This document shows positions 27,204-36,062 of a stretch of DNA of 64,000 bases, piece after piece. The notes under the pieces are model-generated. The model was not told where the DNA came from, made no database searches, and was given only the letters and a program-made list of their open reading frames with translations. The first letter of the stretch is position 1; every line of letters begins with the position of its first letter. Source of the DNA: Collinsella aerofaciens (lineage in GTDB: Bacteria > Actinomycetota > Coriobacteriia > Coriobacteriales > Coriobacteriaceae); NCBI RefSeq assembly GCF_028206995.1, contig NZ_JAQLFL010000002.1, positions 1-64,000 of the forward strand. Direction: 5' to 3'. Position numbers and translations under genes: made by a program.

Positions 27204-27941
27204 CTAGGCAAGCGGATTCTTCTTTGCCACGCCATTTGCACGAGGCAATGAAACGGATGCTGGATGACTCTTCTTAAGAACAATGAACTCCCTGTGACCC
27301 AAGCCTTCAGGCAAATCATTTGCGTCATTCAGAAGCAAAGTGAAGCCGCAAATCTTAGCTGCTGACATGCCGGAAGCAAGCTCCTCATCCAAAGGATTGC
27401 CCTTGGTTATAACAAATAGCCCTCCATCCTTGAGGTACGGAGCCGCATACTCAACAAGAATCGGTAGAGGGGCCAGTGCGCGGGCGGTTACAACAGAGAA
27501 CTGCTTCTTATGTCTTCGAGCATATTCTTCAAGACGATCATGAACCGCATGAGCATGTTTCAATCCAAGAGCATGGACAAAGGAATTAACCGCATCAACC
27601 TTCTTGCCAACTGAGTCAATATAAGTAGCTTTACGATGCGTGGTTATGGTTAATGGAATACCAGGGAAGCCCGCACCTGTTCCCATATCGAGCAAAGCTC
27701 CCTCAGGAGCCTTGTTGATATAGGGGAGCAAAACAAGTGAGTCGAGAATATGAAGTACTGCAGCATCTTCTACGTTAAGAATACGGGTGAGATTGGTTGT
27801 CTTATTTGTTTCTAGAACCAAATCCAAATGCTGAATACATTTCCTCAGCTCAACATCAGTTACGCTCAAGGAATACTCTTTGCAATAGGAAGTTAGACGA
27901 CTCAACATCTCGTCAGCCTGCTGATCAGTAAGTACTAACAA
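27204..27941 (-). CDS. rsmG: 16S rRNA (guanine-527 N7) methyltransferase
   Basis: RsmG methylates G527 of 16S rRNA; its loss causes low-level streptomycin resistance. The 245-residue protein has the SAM-binding LLDMGTGAGFPGIPL motif and NLTRI and HILDSL segments of the family. The open frame reaches a TTG at 27989, but that codon lies in the T-run of the jag terminator. GGAG followed by six bases and TTG at 27941 is the better start. It is AT-rich like parAB. Confidence 0.93.
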   Translation of the reverse strand: MLVLTDQQADEMLSRLTSYCKEYSLSVTDVELRKCIQHLDLVLETNKTTNLTRILNVEDAAVLHILDSLVLLPYINKAPEGALLDMGTGAGFPGIPLTITTHRKATYIDSVGKKVDAVNSFVHALGLKHAHAVHDRLEEYARRHKKQFSVVTARALAPLPILVEYAAPYLKDGGLFVITKGNPLDEELASGMSAAKICGFTLLLNDANDLPEGLGHREFIVLKKSHPASVSLPRANGVAKKNPLA

Positions 27942-27987
27942 CGAAAGCTCCTTTCTGACAAAAATCAGTGTATCGAGAACTTTTGAC

Positions 27988-28019
27988 AAAAAAAGGGGAC
28001 GTGGAAACCACGTCCCCTT
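27988..28019 (-). terminator. intrinsic terminator of the rpmH-jag cluster
   Basis: A perfect 12-bp stem AAGGGGACGTGG/CCACGTCCCCTT with a three-base loop and a seven-base T-run on the minus strand. It separates the AT-rich rsmG-parAB block from jag. Confidence 0.93.
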
Positions 28020-28037
28020 AGCATAAGCTCGAGAAGA

Positions 28038-28607
28038 TTATCGAGCAACAATCACCACATGGCGATCAGGGTCAGAACCCTCAGAATGAGTATCGACGGC
28101 ATCATTGCCACGAAGTGCAATGTGAACCAGTCGACGCTCGTAGGCATTCATGGGCGGAAGCGAAACACTCTTATGAGTGCGGATGGCACGCTCGGCAGCA
28201 GACTGAGCCATGGAAGCAACCTTGTCCTGACGGCGACTCTTGTATCCCTCTACGTCCACTACAACCGGATACCTAAAGCCAAGTTTGCGGCTCACCAGCA
28301 AAGAGAACATAACCTGAAAGGCATCAAGGGTGCGACCATGACGGCCAATGAGAACAGCAAGGTCGGGAGCCGTTACATCCAAAATCAGCTCACCCTCGTC
28401 GCCCTCATACTCATCGATAGGAGAGTTGGCGGCATCGAAGTGCGAAAGGATGGAACGCAGGATGGAAATCGCAACATCGGCAATGGTGTCGAGCTCCTCA
28501 TCGGTCAGCTCTTCACCAGCCTTGTAGCGCTGTGCAATCTCGGGATAATCGCCCGCGACCTGCGGGGCAACCTCCTCAAGCATATCCTCGATGATCTCTT
28601 CAGACAT
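28038..28607 (-). CDS. jag: Jag/KhpB RNA-binding protein (KH-R3H)
   Basis: The 189-residue protein has an acidic N-terminus, a KH domain with VLIGRHGRTLDAFQ (GxxG loop), and an R3H domain (MNAYERRLVHIALRG). KhpB pairs with KhpA and affects cell-wall growth and sRNA biology in Gram-positives. The frame begins with a TTG four codons earlier, but GGAG is spaced for the ATG at 28607. It belongs to the rpmH-rnpA-yidD-yidC-jag unit. Confidence 0.94.
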   Translation of the reverse strand: MSEEIIEDMLEEVAPQVAGDYPEIAQRYKAGEELTDEELDTIADVAISILRSILSHFDAANSPIDEYEGDEGELILDVTAPDLAVLIGRHGRTLDAFQVMFSLLVSRKLGFRYPVVVDVEGYKSRRQDKVASMAQSAAERAIRTHKSVSLPPMNAYERRLVHIALRGNDAVDTHSEGSDPDRHVVIVAR

Positions 28608-28651
28608 AACGTACTCCAAAAGTTAGGTACCTAAATAAGATTGATATCCCG

Positions 28652-29422
28652 TTACTTCTTCTTGTGCGGGCGCGGCTTCTTCTCTCGACGAATGACCTCA
28701 ACCTGCAGCGGAGCGTTCTTAAGACGCTCCTCCTCATCGGCCTTCGCCTTGTCGATGACCTTCTGCGTCACAAAAATCTGCTGGATAACCTGCCAAGCAG
28801 ACGAGACGTCGTAGTACAGCAGAACACCAACGGGAAGGCTCCAGCCCATCCAAAGCATCATGACCGTCATGACAACGGCCATCATACGCATGCTCTGAGC
28901 CTGCTGGCCGGTCTGGTTGCGCGACATATAGAGCTGCGGAATCAGGGTCAGGACGGCGAACAGGATCAGGCAAACCAGCGCAGGCAGTGCAACCATAAAG
29001 CCATCGGCAAAGGAGGCGCTCGGCGTGGTGGTCAGGTCGGGCAGGATGTTGAAGAACGAGAACGTGCCGTCGTTAAAGTACTGCGGCAGGTTGCGCAGCA
29101 ATGTAAACAGGGCGAACAGGATAGGCATCTGAATCAGCAGCGGCAGACAGCCAGCCATGGGGTTGAACTTGTTCTCGCTGTAGAACTTCTGCATCTCCTC
29201 GGCCTGACGCTGGGGATCGTCGGCATAGCGCTCCTGGATCTCGAGCATCTTGGGCTGCAGCACCTGCATGCGAGCCGTCGACTTGGTCGACTTGAGCATG
29301 AGCGGCGTCAGCAGCAGACGGATGATGACCACCAGGATGATGATGGACAGGCCCCAGTCGACCGCAAAGGTCTGGATGAGCTTGAGCAGCTCGAAAAGGA
29401 TGTTAACGATCCAATCCCACAT
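28652..29422 (-). CDS. yidC: YidC/Oxa1-family membrane insertase
   Basis: YidC inserts small membrane proteins with or without SecYEG. The 256-residue protein begins directly with the core: a first helix, then RLLLTPLMLKSTKSTARMQ with the hydrophilic-groove arginine, MAGCLPLLIQMPILFALF, three further helices and a basic C-tail (KKPRPHKKK) that can bind ribosomes. There is no lipoprotein signal, unlike many Firmicute SpoIIIJ proteins. Confidence 0.95.
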   Translation of the reverse strand: MWDWIVNILFELLKLIQTFAVDWGLSIIILVVIIRLLLTPLMLKSTKSTARMQVLQPKMLEIQERYADDPQRQAEEMQKFYSENKFNPMAGCLPLLIQMPILFALFTLLRNLPQYFNDGTFSFFNILPDLTTTPSASFADGFMVALPALVCLILFAVLTLIPQLYMSRNQTGQQAQSMRMMAVVMTVMMLWMGWSLPVGVLLYYDVSSAWQVIQQIFVTQKVIDKAKADEEERLKNAPLQVEVIRREKKPRPHKKK

Positions 29423-29451
29423 GTAAGTTTTCCTCCGATAGCGAGTGCCCG

Positions 29452-29676
29452 CTAGGGCACAGGGTCATAACCGCCGACGTGCAGGGGATTGCAGCGAGCG
29501 ATGCGCCTCACGGCAAGCCAGCAGCCTCTCAAAACACCGTGCTTCTCAATCGCCTGGATGGCGTATTGCGAGCACGTTGGGTAATAAATGCAGGCGTCAG
29601 GCAATAAGGGCGAAATAACCTGTTGATATATGCGAATAGGAGCGATGGCAACACGTCGCAAAACGTGATTGCTCAT
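29452..29676 (-). CDS. yidD: membrane protein insertion efficiency factor
   Basis: The 74-residue protein has the YidD signature with Cys residues ([17 protein letters not shown], then [17 protein letters not shown]). It acts with YidC and overlaps rnpA by four bases. Confidence 0.95.
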   Translation of the reverse strand: MSNHVLRRVAIAPIRIYQQVISPLLPDACIYYPTCSQYAIQAIEKHGVLRGCWLAVRRIARCNPLHVGGYDPVP

Positions 29677-30011
29677 CGCTCCTCCCCGGCAACGCCGGCG
29701 CGCTTCATAAGCGAACGCAACGCCTTGTCCATCTCCTGCGGCGAGGAAACCCTCGTCTTGGGAGTTGCAAACAAGATGATGTCATAACCCGTAACGGGAA
29801 ATCCACAGCTGCGGGCGGCCTCGCGCATCACACGCTTAGAACGGTTGCGCACGACAGCACAACCGAGCCGTTTAGCACCAACGAAGGCGACCCTTCCGGA
29901 GTCGCCTTCGCCAACCGATTCACATATGGTCATTCGAATCAGAGGGTGATTGAAACGACGCCCCTGACTGAACACATGCTCGAAATCTTGCCGAGACTTA
30001 ATAGTCTTCAT
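29673..30011 (-). CDS. rnpA: ribonuclease P protein component
   Basis: RnpA is the protein cofactor of RNase P, which trims the 5' ends of tRNAs. The 112-residue protein has the RNR motif region [12 protein letters not shown]. It is downstream of rpmH in the canonical order. Confidence 0.96.
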   Translation of the reverse strand: MKTIKSRQDFEHVFSQGRRFNHPLIRMTICESVGEGDSGRVAFVGAKRLGCAVVRNRSKRVMREAARSCGFPVTGYDIILFATPKTRVSSPQEMDKALRSLMKRAGVAGEER

Positions 30012-30031
30012 GCGAGATGTGTGTATCGCTG

Positions 30032-30166
30032 CTAGACAGTGAGACGCTTGCGGCCCTTGGCGCGACGACGGGCGAGCACGGCACGACCACCCTTAGTGGC
30101 CATACGGGCACGGAAGCCATGGGTCTTGGCACGCTTACGCTTATTAGGCTGATACGTACGCTTCAT
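30032..30166 (-). CDS. rpmH: 50S ribosomal protein L34
   Basis: The 44-residue basic protein begins [18 protein letters not shown] and ends GRKRLTV, diagnostic of L34. AGGAGG lies upstream of the ATG at 30166; the longer frame to 30226 is an artefact. It is the first gene transcribed leftward from the origin. Confidence 0.98.
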   Translation of the reverse strand: MKRTYQPNKRKRAKTHGFRARMATKGGRAVLARRRAKGRKRLTV

Positions 30167-30226
30167 CTTAAGTTCCTCCTGCTGCATTTCGAGTGTCCGC
30201 GGGGACGCGGACGCAGATATAGACAC

Positions 30227-30511
30227 GTGAGCTTGAAGATTGTAGGGAAATCAATGTTCAAATGTCAAGAAATCAAAGGTAAAAGGTTGCGCAGTTCACA
30301 CGGTTCCCCCATAAGCCAAGCTCGATTTAGCGGTGCATGGCAACCTTTCACGATATTTCATCGAGTTTTCAACAGGTCATGTTGGCAATGTTGAGAACTT
30401 TTCGCCCGTTTTCCAAAGTTTTCGACAAGTTTTGAAAAGTTGTCGAAAGATGAGAAACGTTGCACGGTGAGCTACTATTTGTTCGAAACCTTTTGAAAGA
30501 TTGCGAGCGGC
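30227..30511. other. candidate left half of oriC: cluster of DnaA-box-like words
   Basis: Between the divergent rpmH and the ATPase gene lie GTTTTCAACA (30365), GTTTTCCAAA (30408) and GTTTTCGACA (30418). On the other strand are TTTTCAAAA-like and TTTCGACAA words (30429-30449). The same GTTTTC[A/G]ACA word recurs up to dnaN. The region also holds both divergent promoters. No classical TTATCCACA box is present. Origin function is inferred from position, repeats and strand switch. Confidence 0.55.
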
Positions 30512-31864
30512 ATGTCTGACGACTTTTACACCATGGTCGATTCCGGAGACCCGGCACCCGACAACGAGCACATCACCGGCGTGCGCGAAGAGCGTGCGGA
30601 AGGCGAGCAGACGACCACGCAGGCGCCAAAAGCCATGTACGCCGCGCGCATCGCCGTCTATGACGACATGCTGTCGACACCGCGGGTGATCGTCATTGAT
30701 CCGCAAGATGTCCGCACGTATTTGGAAGAGACGACCAACACCGTCTACCAGTGCATGAAAGAACAAGGTGGCCACATCTCGCTCATGGTCATCCGCGAGA
30801 TTGTCGAAAACTTTATCCACGCACACTTTGCCGAGCCCATCATCTCGATTCTGGACGGCGGAGACACCATCCGCTTTGCTGACCAAGGACCCGGCATCGA
30901 CGACAAGGAACGTGCTTTCGACTTTGGCGTTACCAGCGCAAACAGCAAGATGAAGCGCTATATCCGTGGAACCGGAGCAGGGTTTCCCATGGTGCAGGAG
31001 TATTTGGAAAACGCCGGCGGTGCCGTATCCATCGAGGACAACATGGGCAACGGCACCGTGGTTACGGTAAGCCTGAACCCTAAACGCGTGCAGGAAATCG
31101 AGCGTGCCGGCGGACGCGGCGCTGCCGTGCGGCCCGAGACGGAGCAGCCCACATATCCCCTGCCGGGAGCTTTTGCGCAGCAGCCCGTGGCAACGCAGCA
31201 GATGCAGCCCCCCGTGGGACAGATGCAGCAGCCCGGAATGCTTCCCACACAAGAGCCCCAGGCGGCATCTATGTCGATGCCGCCAAACATGCCAGAGGCC
31301 ATGCCGCTGGCTGATCAGGATGCAGCAGCAATGCAGCAGGCGACGGGGGCGCCGGGTGGCCAGCAAATGGGCTATCAGCCGTACCAACAGGGATATCCAT
31401 ATCAGCAGATGCCGCCACTGGGGTATGGCCAGCAGTTCCCGCAGCAGTACCAGCAGGGATATCAGCAGCCGTACCAGCAGATGCCGCAGCAGCAGTACAA
31501 CCCCTGGGCCCAGCAGACGCCTCCGCAGCCTTACCAACAGTGGCCTCAAAGTTTTCAACAGCAAATGCCGTCGACGCAGAGTTCTCAACAACCAGCAGCT
31601 CAAATGATGTATCCTAATGCAGTAAATCAGTATGCACAGCCACAACCGGACGTGTTCGTAAGCGATCGCGGCAACGCCGCGCTGGGCTATCTGGCGCAAA
31701 ATCAAGCGTGCGGCGCAACCGATCTTGCGAGGGCGTTTGGAAACTCGGCCCCCACTTGGTCACGCACGCTCAATGACTTGGCGCAGGCCGGCTTGGTCAT
31801 CAAGCATGGCCAGAAATACCATCTGACCGAACTCGGCGCCGCTCGCGTGCGAGCTCAGAGCTAA
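30512..31864 (+). CDS. GHKL ATPase with glutamine-rich linker and C-terminal winged helix, beside dnaA
   Basis: The 450-residue protein has a GHKL ATP-binding domain at about 45-190: N-box VIREIVENFIHAHF with Asn100, FADQGPGIDD (about 122-131), and RGTGAGFPMVQEYLENAGG (about 152-170). No phospho-accepting histidine domain is seen. A Gln/Pro/Met-rich linker fills about 205-385. The C-terminal region (about 388-450; ATDLARAFGNSAPTWSRTLNDL...GLVIKHGQKYHLT) looks like a MarR/DUF-type winged helix. It ends 15 bases before dnaA and is almost certainly cotranscribed. The context suggests a role in replication control or as an ATP-dependent regulator, but no function can be assigned from sequence. 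Confidence 0.85.
   Translation: MSDDFYTMVDSGDPAPDNEHITGVREERAEGEQTTTQAPKAMYAARIAVYDDMLSTPRVIVIDPQDVRTYLEETTNTVYQCMKEQGGHISLMVIREIVENFIHAHFAEPIISILDGGDTIRFADQGPGIDDKERAFDFGVTSANSKMKRYIRGTGAGFPMVQEYLENAGGAVSIEDNMGNGTVVTVSLNPKRVQEIERAGGRGAAVRPETEQPTYPLPGAFAQQPVATQQMQPPVGQMQQPGMLPTQEPQAASMSMPPNMPEAMPLADQDAAAMQQATGAPGGQQMGYQPYQQGYPYQQMPPLGYGQQFPQQYQQGYQQPYQQMPQQQYNPWAQQTPPQPYQQWPQSFQQQMPSTQSSQQPAAQMMYPNAVNQYAQPQPDVFVSDRGNAALGYLAQNQACGATDLARAFGNSAPTWSRTLNDLAQAGLVIKHGQKYHLTELGAARVRAQS
31551..31590 (+). promoter_or_regulatory. intragenic GTTTTCAACA and GTTCTCAACA words
   Basis: Within the ATPase gene, GTTTTCAACA (31551-31560) and GTTCTCAACA (31581-31590) repeat the origin word with a 30-base period. 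TTGTCGAAAAC at 30801-30811 is the reverse form of GTTTTCGACAA. They may be extra DnaA sites. Part of the match could reflect the FQQ and SQQ codons. Confidence 0.4.
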
Positions 31865-31879
31865 AGAACGGGAGAGACA

Positions 31880-33604
31880 GTGGACGAGGAAGCAAGCATC
31901 ATCCTGGGGGATGCCATCGCCTTTTGCCAGCGCGACGGCCAAGATGCACGCCTCATCAACATGCTGGGGCAATCGCGCGCCATAAGCCTGACCGAAGATA
32001 CGCTCACGATCGAGGCCCCCTCGCGCTTTGCCATCGCGCAGCTCAAAAAGCATCAGCCGACTATTGAGGCCTATCTGGAAGAAATCGCCTTTGCACCGAT
32101 TGCTCTCGACATCGTGGCACCGCAAGGCGCCGCGACGGAATCCGCTGCCGCCACGGCGCCCGCCACGGCTCCCGCTGCTTCCCCGGCGGTGCCGGCCTCC
32201 GCAGGCAACGTGCCGACAATCGAGCACCAGCACAGCGATGTTTCCCGTGAAACCATAGCACCGTTGCCGACCGCGGCGGCGACGTCAACGAACGTACCCG
32301 TCACGCACATGCCCATCGCTCACGACGCGGCGGCGGGCGCGGATTCGGGCATTGCAATCAAGAACACGCTCTCGGCCGATGACTTTCGTCGCATGATGAA
32401 CCAGATGAAGGGCGGAGCGCCGACTAAATCCACGCAAGCTGCGACCCCCGCTTCACCCATACCGGCGCCGACCGTGCCGGCCGAGCAGAATACGGATGGA
32501 GCCCCGCTCGCCGCGAACTCAAAATTTACCTTTGAGAACTTTGTCTACGGCCCCGAGAACAGCCATGCCTATCGCTCGGCACTCAAGTTTGCCGCCCTCG
32601 CGGACGAGCGCGGCACGTGCACATCACTGTTCATCTACGGCAAATCGGGCCTGGGCAAGACGCACCTGCTGCTTGCCATCAAAAACGAGCTCGCCGAGAA
32701 GTCGCCCGAGATCAAGGTCAAGTATGCCAACTCCCAGGCATATCTGGACGACCTGATGACCGAGTTCGACCGCCAAAAGAAGAGCAACGCCCCCATCATG
32801 CAGGCGTACCACGGCGTGGACGTGCTCATCATCGATGACATCCAAAACATCATCGGCAAGCGCGCGAGCGTGGACTACTTTTTCCAGCTCATGGACGAGT
32901 TCATCCGCAACAACAAGAAGGTCGTCATCGCGGCAGACCGCGCCCCCAAGGACCTGAGCATGGACGAGCGTCTGACCAGCCGCTTCAACGCCGGCATGCT
33001 CTGCCTGGTCGCAGAGCCCAGCTACGAGATGAAATACAAGATCTTGCAGCGCTATTACGAGAACACCATCGTCGCCGCTCCCGAGGTAGGCGACGACTCG
33101 CTGCTGGCGGCCTATGGGGGCGACGGCGGACACCTGACCGACGAGCACTTTAAACACATGGCCGAGGTCTCGGGCACCAACATCCGCGAACTCGAGAGCT
33201 TTTGCGAGCGCTGCGCCGGCGAGGCGGGCGACCGCGAGCGCGAGGGCGGGGAGCTCACCTTTGACGATATCGACGCCATTGCCAGCCAGTACTTCGACAC
33301 ATCGGCCAAAAAGATCAACGTGCAAACGGTTCAGTCCGTCATTGAAGAGCAGTACGGCGTGACGCACGAGGAGCTCATCGGCCCGCGTCGCAACGCCAAT
33401 ATCGCCAAAGCACGCCATATCGCTATCTACCTGGCTATCGAGATGTGCGAGATGACGACCACGGCGGTGGGCGCCGAATTTGGCAACCGCAACCACTCGA
33501 CCGTCAGCACGAGCTACAAAAAGGTCCAGAAGATGATCCAGGAAGACCGCGCCGTCACCGAAGACCTCAAGTCGCTGCGCGATAAAATTACACTGCGCTC
33601 GTAG
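31880..33604 (+). CDS. dnaA: chromosomal replication initiator DnaA
   Basis: DnaA opens oriC and loads the replicative helicase. The 574-residue protein has a short domain I, a long Ala/Pro/Thr-rich linker (about 80-212), and the AAA+ domain (GKSGLGKTH at 254-262, VLIIDDIQ, DERLTSRFNAGM). Domain IV has GPRRNANIAKARHIAIYLA and the signature NRNHSTVSTS. The usual Asp of the R-D-H signature is Asn538 here, and the following residues are S-T-V-S-T. The GTG start follows GGGAG. It forms an operon with the ATPase gene upstream. Confidence 0.97.
   Translation: MDEEASIILGDAIAFCQRDGQDARLINMLGQSRAISLTEDTLTIEAPSRFAIAQLKKHQPTIEAYLEEIAFAPIALDIVAPQGAATESAAATAPATAPAASPAVPASAGNVPTIEHQHSDVSRETIAPLPTAAATSTNVPVTHMPIAHDAAAGADSGIAIKNTLSADDFRRMMNQMKGGAPTKSTQAATPASPIPAPTVPAEQNTDGAPLAANSKFTFENFVYGPENSHAYRSALKFAALADERGTCTSLFIYGKSGLGKTHLLLAIKNELAEKSPEIKVKYANSQAYLDDLMTEFDRQKKSNAPIMQAYHGVDVLIIDDIQNIIGKRASVDYFFQLMDEFIRNNKKVVIAADRAPKDLSMDERLTSRFNAGMLCLVAEPSYEMKYKILQRYYENTIVAAPEVGDDSLLAAYGGDGGHLTDEHFKHMAEVSGTNIRELESFCERCAGEAGDREREGGELTFDDIDAIASQYFDTSAKKINVQTVQSVIEEQYGVTHEELIGPRRNANIAKARHIAIYLAIEMCEMTTTAVGAEFGNRNHSTVSTSYKKVQKMIQEDRAVTEDLKSLRDKITLRS
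32239..32254. promoter_or_regulatory. parS-like site inside dnaA
   Basis: TGTTTCCCGTGAAACC differs from the parS consensus at two positions and keeps the inverted TTTC...GAAA core. It encodes the DVSRET stretch of the DnaA linker. Confidence 0.45.
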
Positions 33605-33842
33605 GGAAATAGAGACACCTGTTGAAAACTTGTCGAAACCACGGACATAAGGTGTCTAAAACCCAAACCGCGGTGATGAAAAGTTTTGCGCAGGTTTTGA
33701 ACGTGGAAAACCACCCCTGTTGCACACAGGTTGCTGTCGATTCTCTTTCTGGGTCTGACCTGCGTCTTTGGGAGTAATCAACAGTTTCGTCAGTGCTATT
33801 ACTATTATTAAGATATTTATATCTATAGAAAGGTATTAAAAG
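33605..33842. other. putative oriC between dnaA and dnaN
   Basis: On the minus strand this non-coding region has GTTTTCAACA (33620-33629), GTTTCGACAA (33630-33639) and GTTTTCCAC (33703-33711). It ends in a strongly AT-rich stretch (33798-33830, TATTACTATTATTAAGATAT onward) that could be the unwinding element. In most Actinobacteria oriC lies exactly here. It also carries the dnaN ribosome site (AAAGG). Confidence 0.65.
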
Positions 33843-34946
33843 ATGAAGTTCACCGTCAGCCAGAGCTCGCTCACACAAGCCATCGGCGTCGTTATGAAGG
33901 GCGTCGCTTCGGCATCCACCCTTCCCATCCTGTCGGGCGTGCTCGTCAAGGCGCAAGACGGCATCTTGGAATTCCAGACCTCTAACTACACCATCTCGAT
34001 CCGTCATCGCATCGCGGCGCATGTCGAAGAAGAGGGCGAGATGGTTATCCCCTGTAAGATGCTCTCAAATATCACCAAGACCCTCCCCGATGCCCCGGTC
34101 ACCTTTGAGCTGTCCGAGCGCCAGGTGCTGATTGGTTGCGAGAAGAGCTCGTTCCGCCTGAACACGCTCGATGCCAATGACTTCCCCGAGTTTCCGGCCT
34201 ATGCCATCGAGAGCGCCGTGGAGCTGCCGACCGATATCTTGTCCGAGATGGTCAGCCGCGTGTGGCGCGTCACCTCAACCGACAAGGCCCGCCCCATCCT
34301 GGGTGGCGTGCACATGAAGGTCGAGAACAACACCGTGCGCCTGGTGGCGACCGATTCCTTCCGCCTGGCCGTGTGCGATACGCAGGTCGAGACCTCGACC
34401 CTCGAGGGCTCCTTTGAACTCAACGTTCCGGCCGACGCCTTTAACGACGCGCTGAACATCATGGCCAGCCAGGCAACCATCATGATCGGGGCTACCGACA
34501 CCCAGGTTGTCTTTGAGGCCGGCAACACCACCTACGTGTCGCGCCGCATCGAGGGCGTGTACCCCAACTACAAGCAGCTCATCCCCGATTCGTGCGTGAC
34601 GAGCGTCAAGATCGACGTCGCCGCCTTTAACGCCGCCCTCAAACGCGTGGCCGTTATCGCGAGCGCCAACCCCGCCGTCAAGTTCGAGATCGATGTCGAG
34701 AACGGGCAGATGGGCCTGTCCTCCATTTCCAATGACCAGGACCTTGCGCAGGAGACGATCGATGTCGAGGCCGAGGGCGAGTCGGGTGCCATCGCCTTCA
34801 ACTACCACTACATCTTCGGCTGCCTCAATGCCCTGTCCAAAGAGAAGGAGATCACGCTGGAGCTCAAGAGCTACTCGCAGGCGGGCATCTTCAAGTCCTA
34901 CGACAAGATCAACTACCTGTACCTGGTCATGCCGGTCCGCATCTAG
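33843..34946 (+). CDS. dnaN: DNA polymerase III beta sliding clamp
   Basis: The clamp holds the polymerase on DNA. The 367-residue protein shows three repeated clamp folds and family motifs (TLPILSGVLV at the start, RPILGGV in the middle, YLYLVMPVRI at the end). AAAGG lies upstream of the ATG. The gene order dnaA-dnaN-recF-dciA-gyrB-gyrA is the standard actinobacterial origin layout. Confidence 0.97.
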   Translation: MKFTVSQSSLTQAIGVVMKGVASASTLPILSGVLVKAQDGILEFQTSNYTISIRHRIAAHVEEEGEMVIPCKMLSNITKTLPDAPVTFELSERQVLIGCEKSSFRLNTLDANDFPEFPAYAIESAVELPTDILSEMVSRVWRVTSTDKARPILGGVHMKVENNTVRLVATDSFRLAVCDTQVETSTLEGSFELNVPADAFNDALNIMASQATIMIGATDTQVVFEAGNTTYVSRRIEGVYPNYKQLIPDSCVTSVKIDVAAFNAALKRVAVIASANPAVKFEIDVENGQMGLSSISNDQDLAQETIDVEAEGESGAIAFNYHYIFGCLNALSKEKEITLELKSYSQAGIFKSYDKINYLYLVMPVRI

Positions 34947-34955
34947 CGCTGCGCC

Positions 34956-36062
34956 ATGACCATGTTCGCCCGCGATCTTTCCGTCGCGCACTACCGCAGC
35001 TTCGATAGCTATCGCCTTGCCCTGGACGAGGGCGTGACGATACTTGCGGGACCTAACGCGGCGGGAAAGACCAATCTCATAGAGGCGCTGCAGCTGCTGA
35101 CGAGCGGCGCCTCGTTTAGGCATCCGACCGCCGCCGAGCTCGTCCATGATGGCGTGGGCTCGTGCAAGGTCGAGCTGAGGCTCGAGGGCGACGGCCGCGT
35201 GCTTGATATGGGATTGAGCGCGGAGGACGGTAAACGCTCGTTTAGCCGCAACGGCAAGAGATGCTCCGCCGCCGGTGTGCGCGGGGTCCTGCCGAGCGTG
35301 CTGTTTTGCCCCGACCATCTGGACATGGTTAAGCGAGGCGCCAGTGTGCGCCGCGCCGCCCTCGATGGCTTTGGCATGCAACTGAGCGCACGCTATGCCG
35401 ATCTTGCGAGCGCTTATGGGCGCTGCGTGACCCAGCGTAACGCCTTGCTCAAGGAGACCTGGTGCTGCCGCGAGATGCTCGGCGCGTGGAACGATTCGAT
35501 TGCCCGCGCGGGCTCGGCCCTGCTCGTGCACCGGTTGGCCCTGCTTGACCGGTTGGCGGGCCATGTGCACGCTGCCTACGGGCAAGTGGCGTCCGGCGAG
35601 GCTGCCAGCGTGACCTATACGTCCACGCTGGGGGATTTGCCCCAGGTCGAGGATCGCGAAGAGCTGAAGGGCTGGGCGTACGAGCGCATGCTGGCCGCCC
35701 TTGATGAGCGCGCCGACGAGGAAATTCGCCGCGGCGTGACGTTGGTGGGACCGCATCGCGACGAGATTGAATTTACCGTGGCGGGTCGCTCCGCCCGTTC
35801 ATTTGCCAGCCAAGGTCAGCAGCGAACGTTGGTGCTGGCCTGGAAGGTGGCGGAGGTGGCCGTGGCTCGCGATGTTCTGGGCACCGCCCCACTGCTGCTT
35901 TTGGACGACGTGATGAGCGAGCTCGACGGCGAGCGCCGCGGTGCTTTCCTGCGGTTGATCGGCGATGATATCCAGACGGTCATAACCACGACCAACCTGG
36001 GGTACTTTACCGATGACCTGCTCGGTCGAGCCAAGGTGGTGAGCATGGGTGAGACGTGCTAA
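34956..36062 (+). CDS. recF: DNA replication and repair protein RecF
   Basis: RecF loads RecA at gaps with RecO and RecR. The 368-residue SMC-like ATPase has Walker A GPNAAGKTNLIEAL, signature FASQGQQRT and Walker B PLLLLDDVMSELD. It begins nine bases after dnaN and overlaps the next gene by 14 bases. Confidence 0.97.
   Translation: MTMFARDLSVAHYRSFDSYRLALDEGVTILAGPNAAGKTNLIEALQLLTSGASFRHPTAAELVHDGVGSCKVELRLEGDGRVLDMGLSAEDGKRSFSRNGKRCSAAGVRGVLPSVLFCPDHLDMVKRGASVRRAALDGFGMQLSARYADLASAYGRCVTQRNALLKETWCCREMLGAWNDSIARAGSALLVHRLALLDRLAGHVHAAYGQVASGEAASVTYTSTLGDLPQVEDREELKGWAYERMLAALDERADEEIRRGVTLVGPHRDEIEFTVAGRSARSFASQGQQRTLVLAWKVAEVAVARDVLGTAPLLLLDDVMSELDGERRGAFLRLIGDDIQTVITTTNLGYFTDDLLGRAKVVSMGETC

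Noticed and set aside
27942..27989. Longer rsmG start at TTG 27989
   Set aside because: The codon lies in the T-run of the jag terminator, and a proper ribosome site serves TTG 27941.
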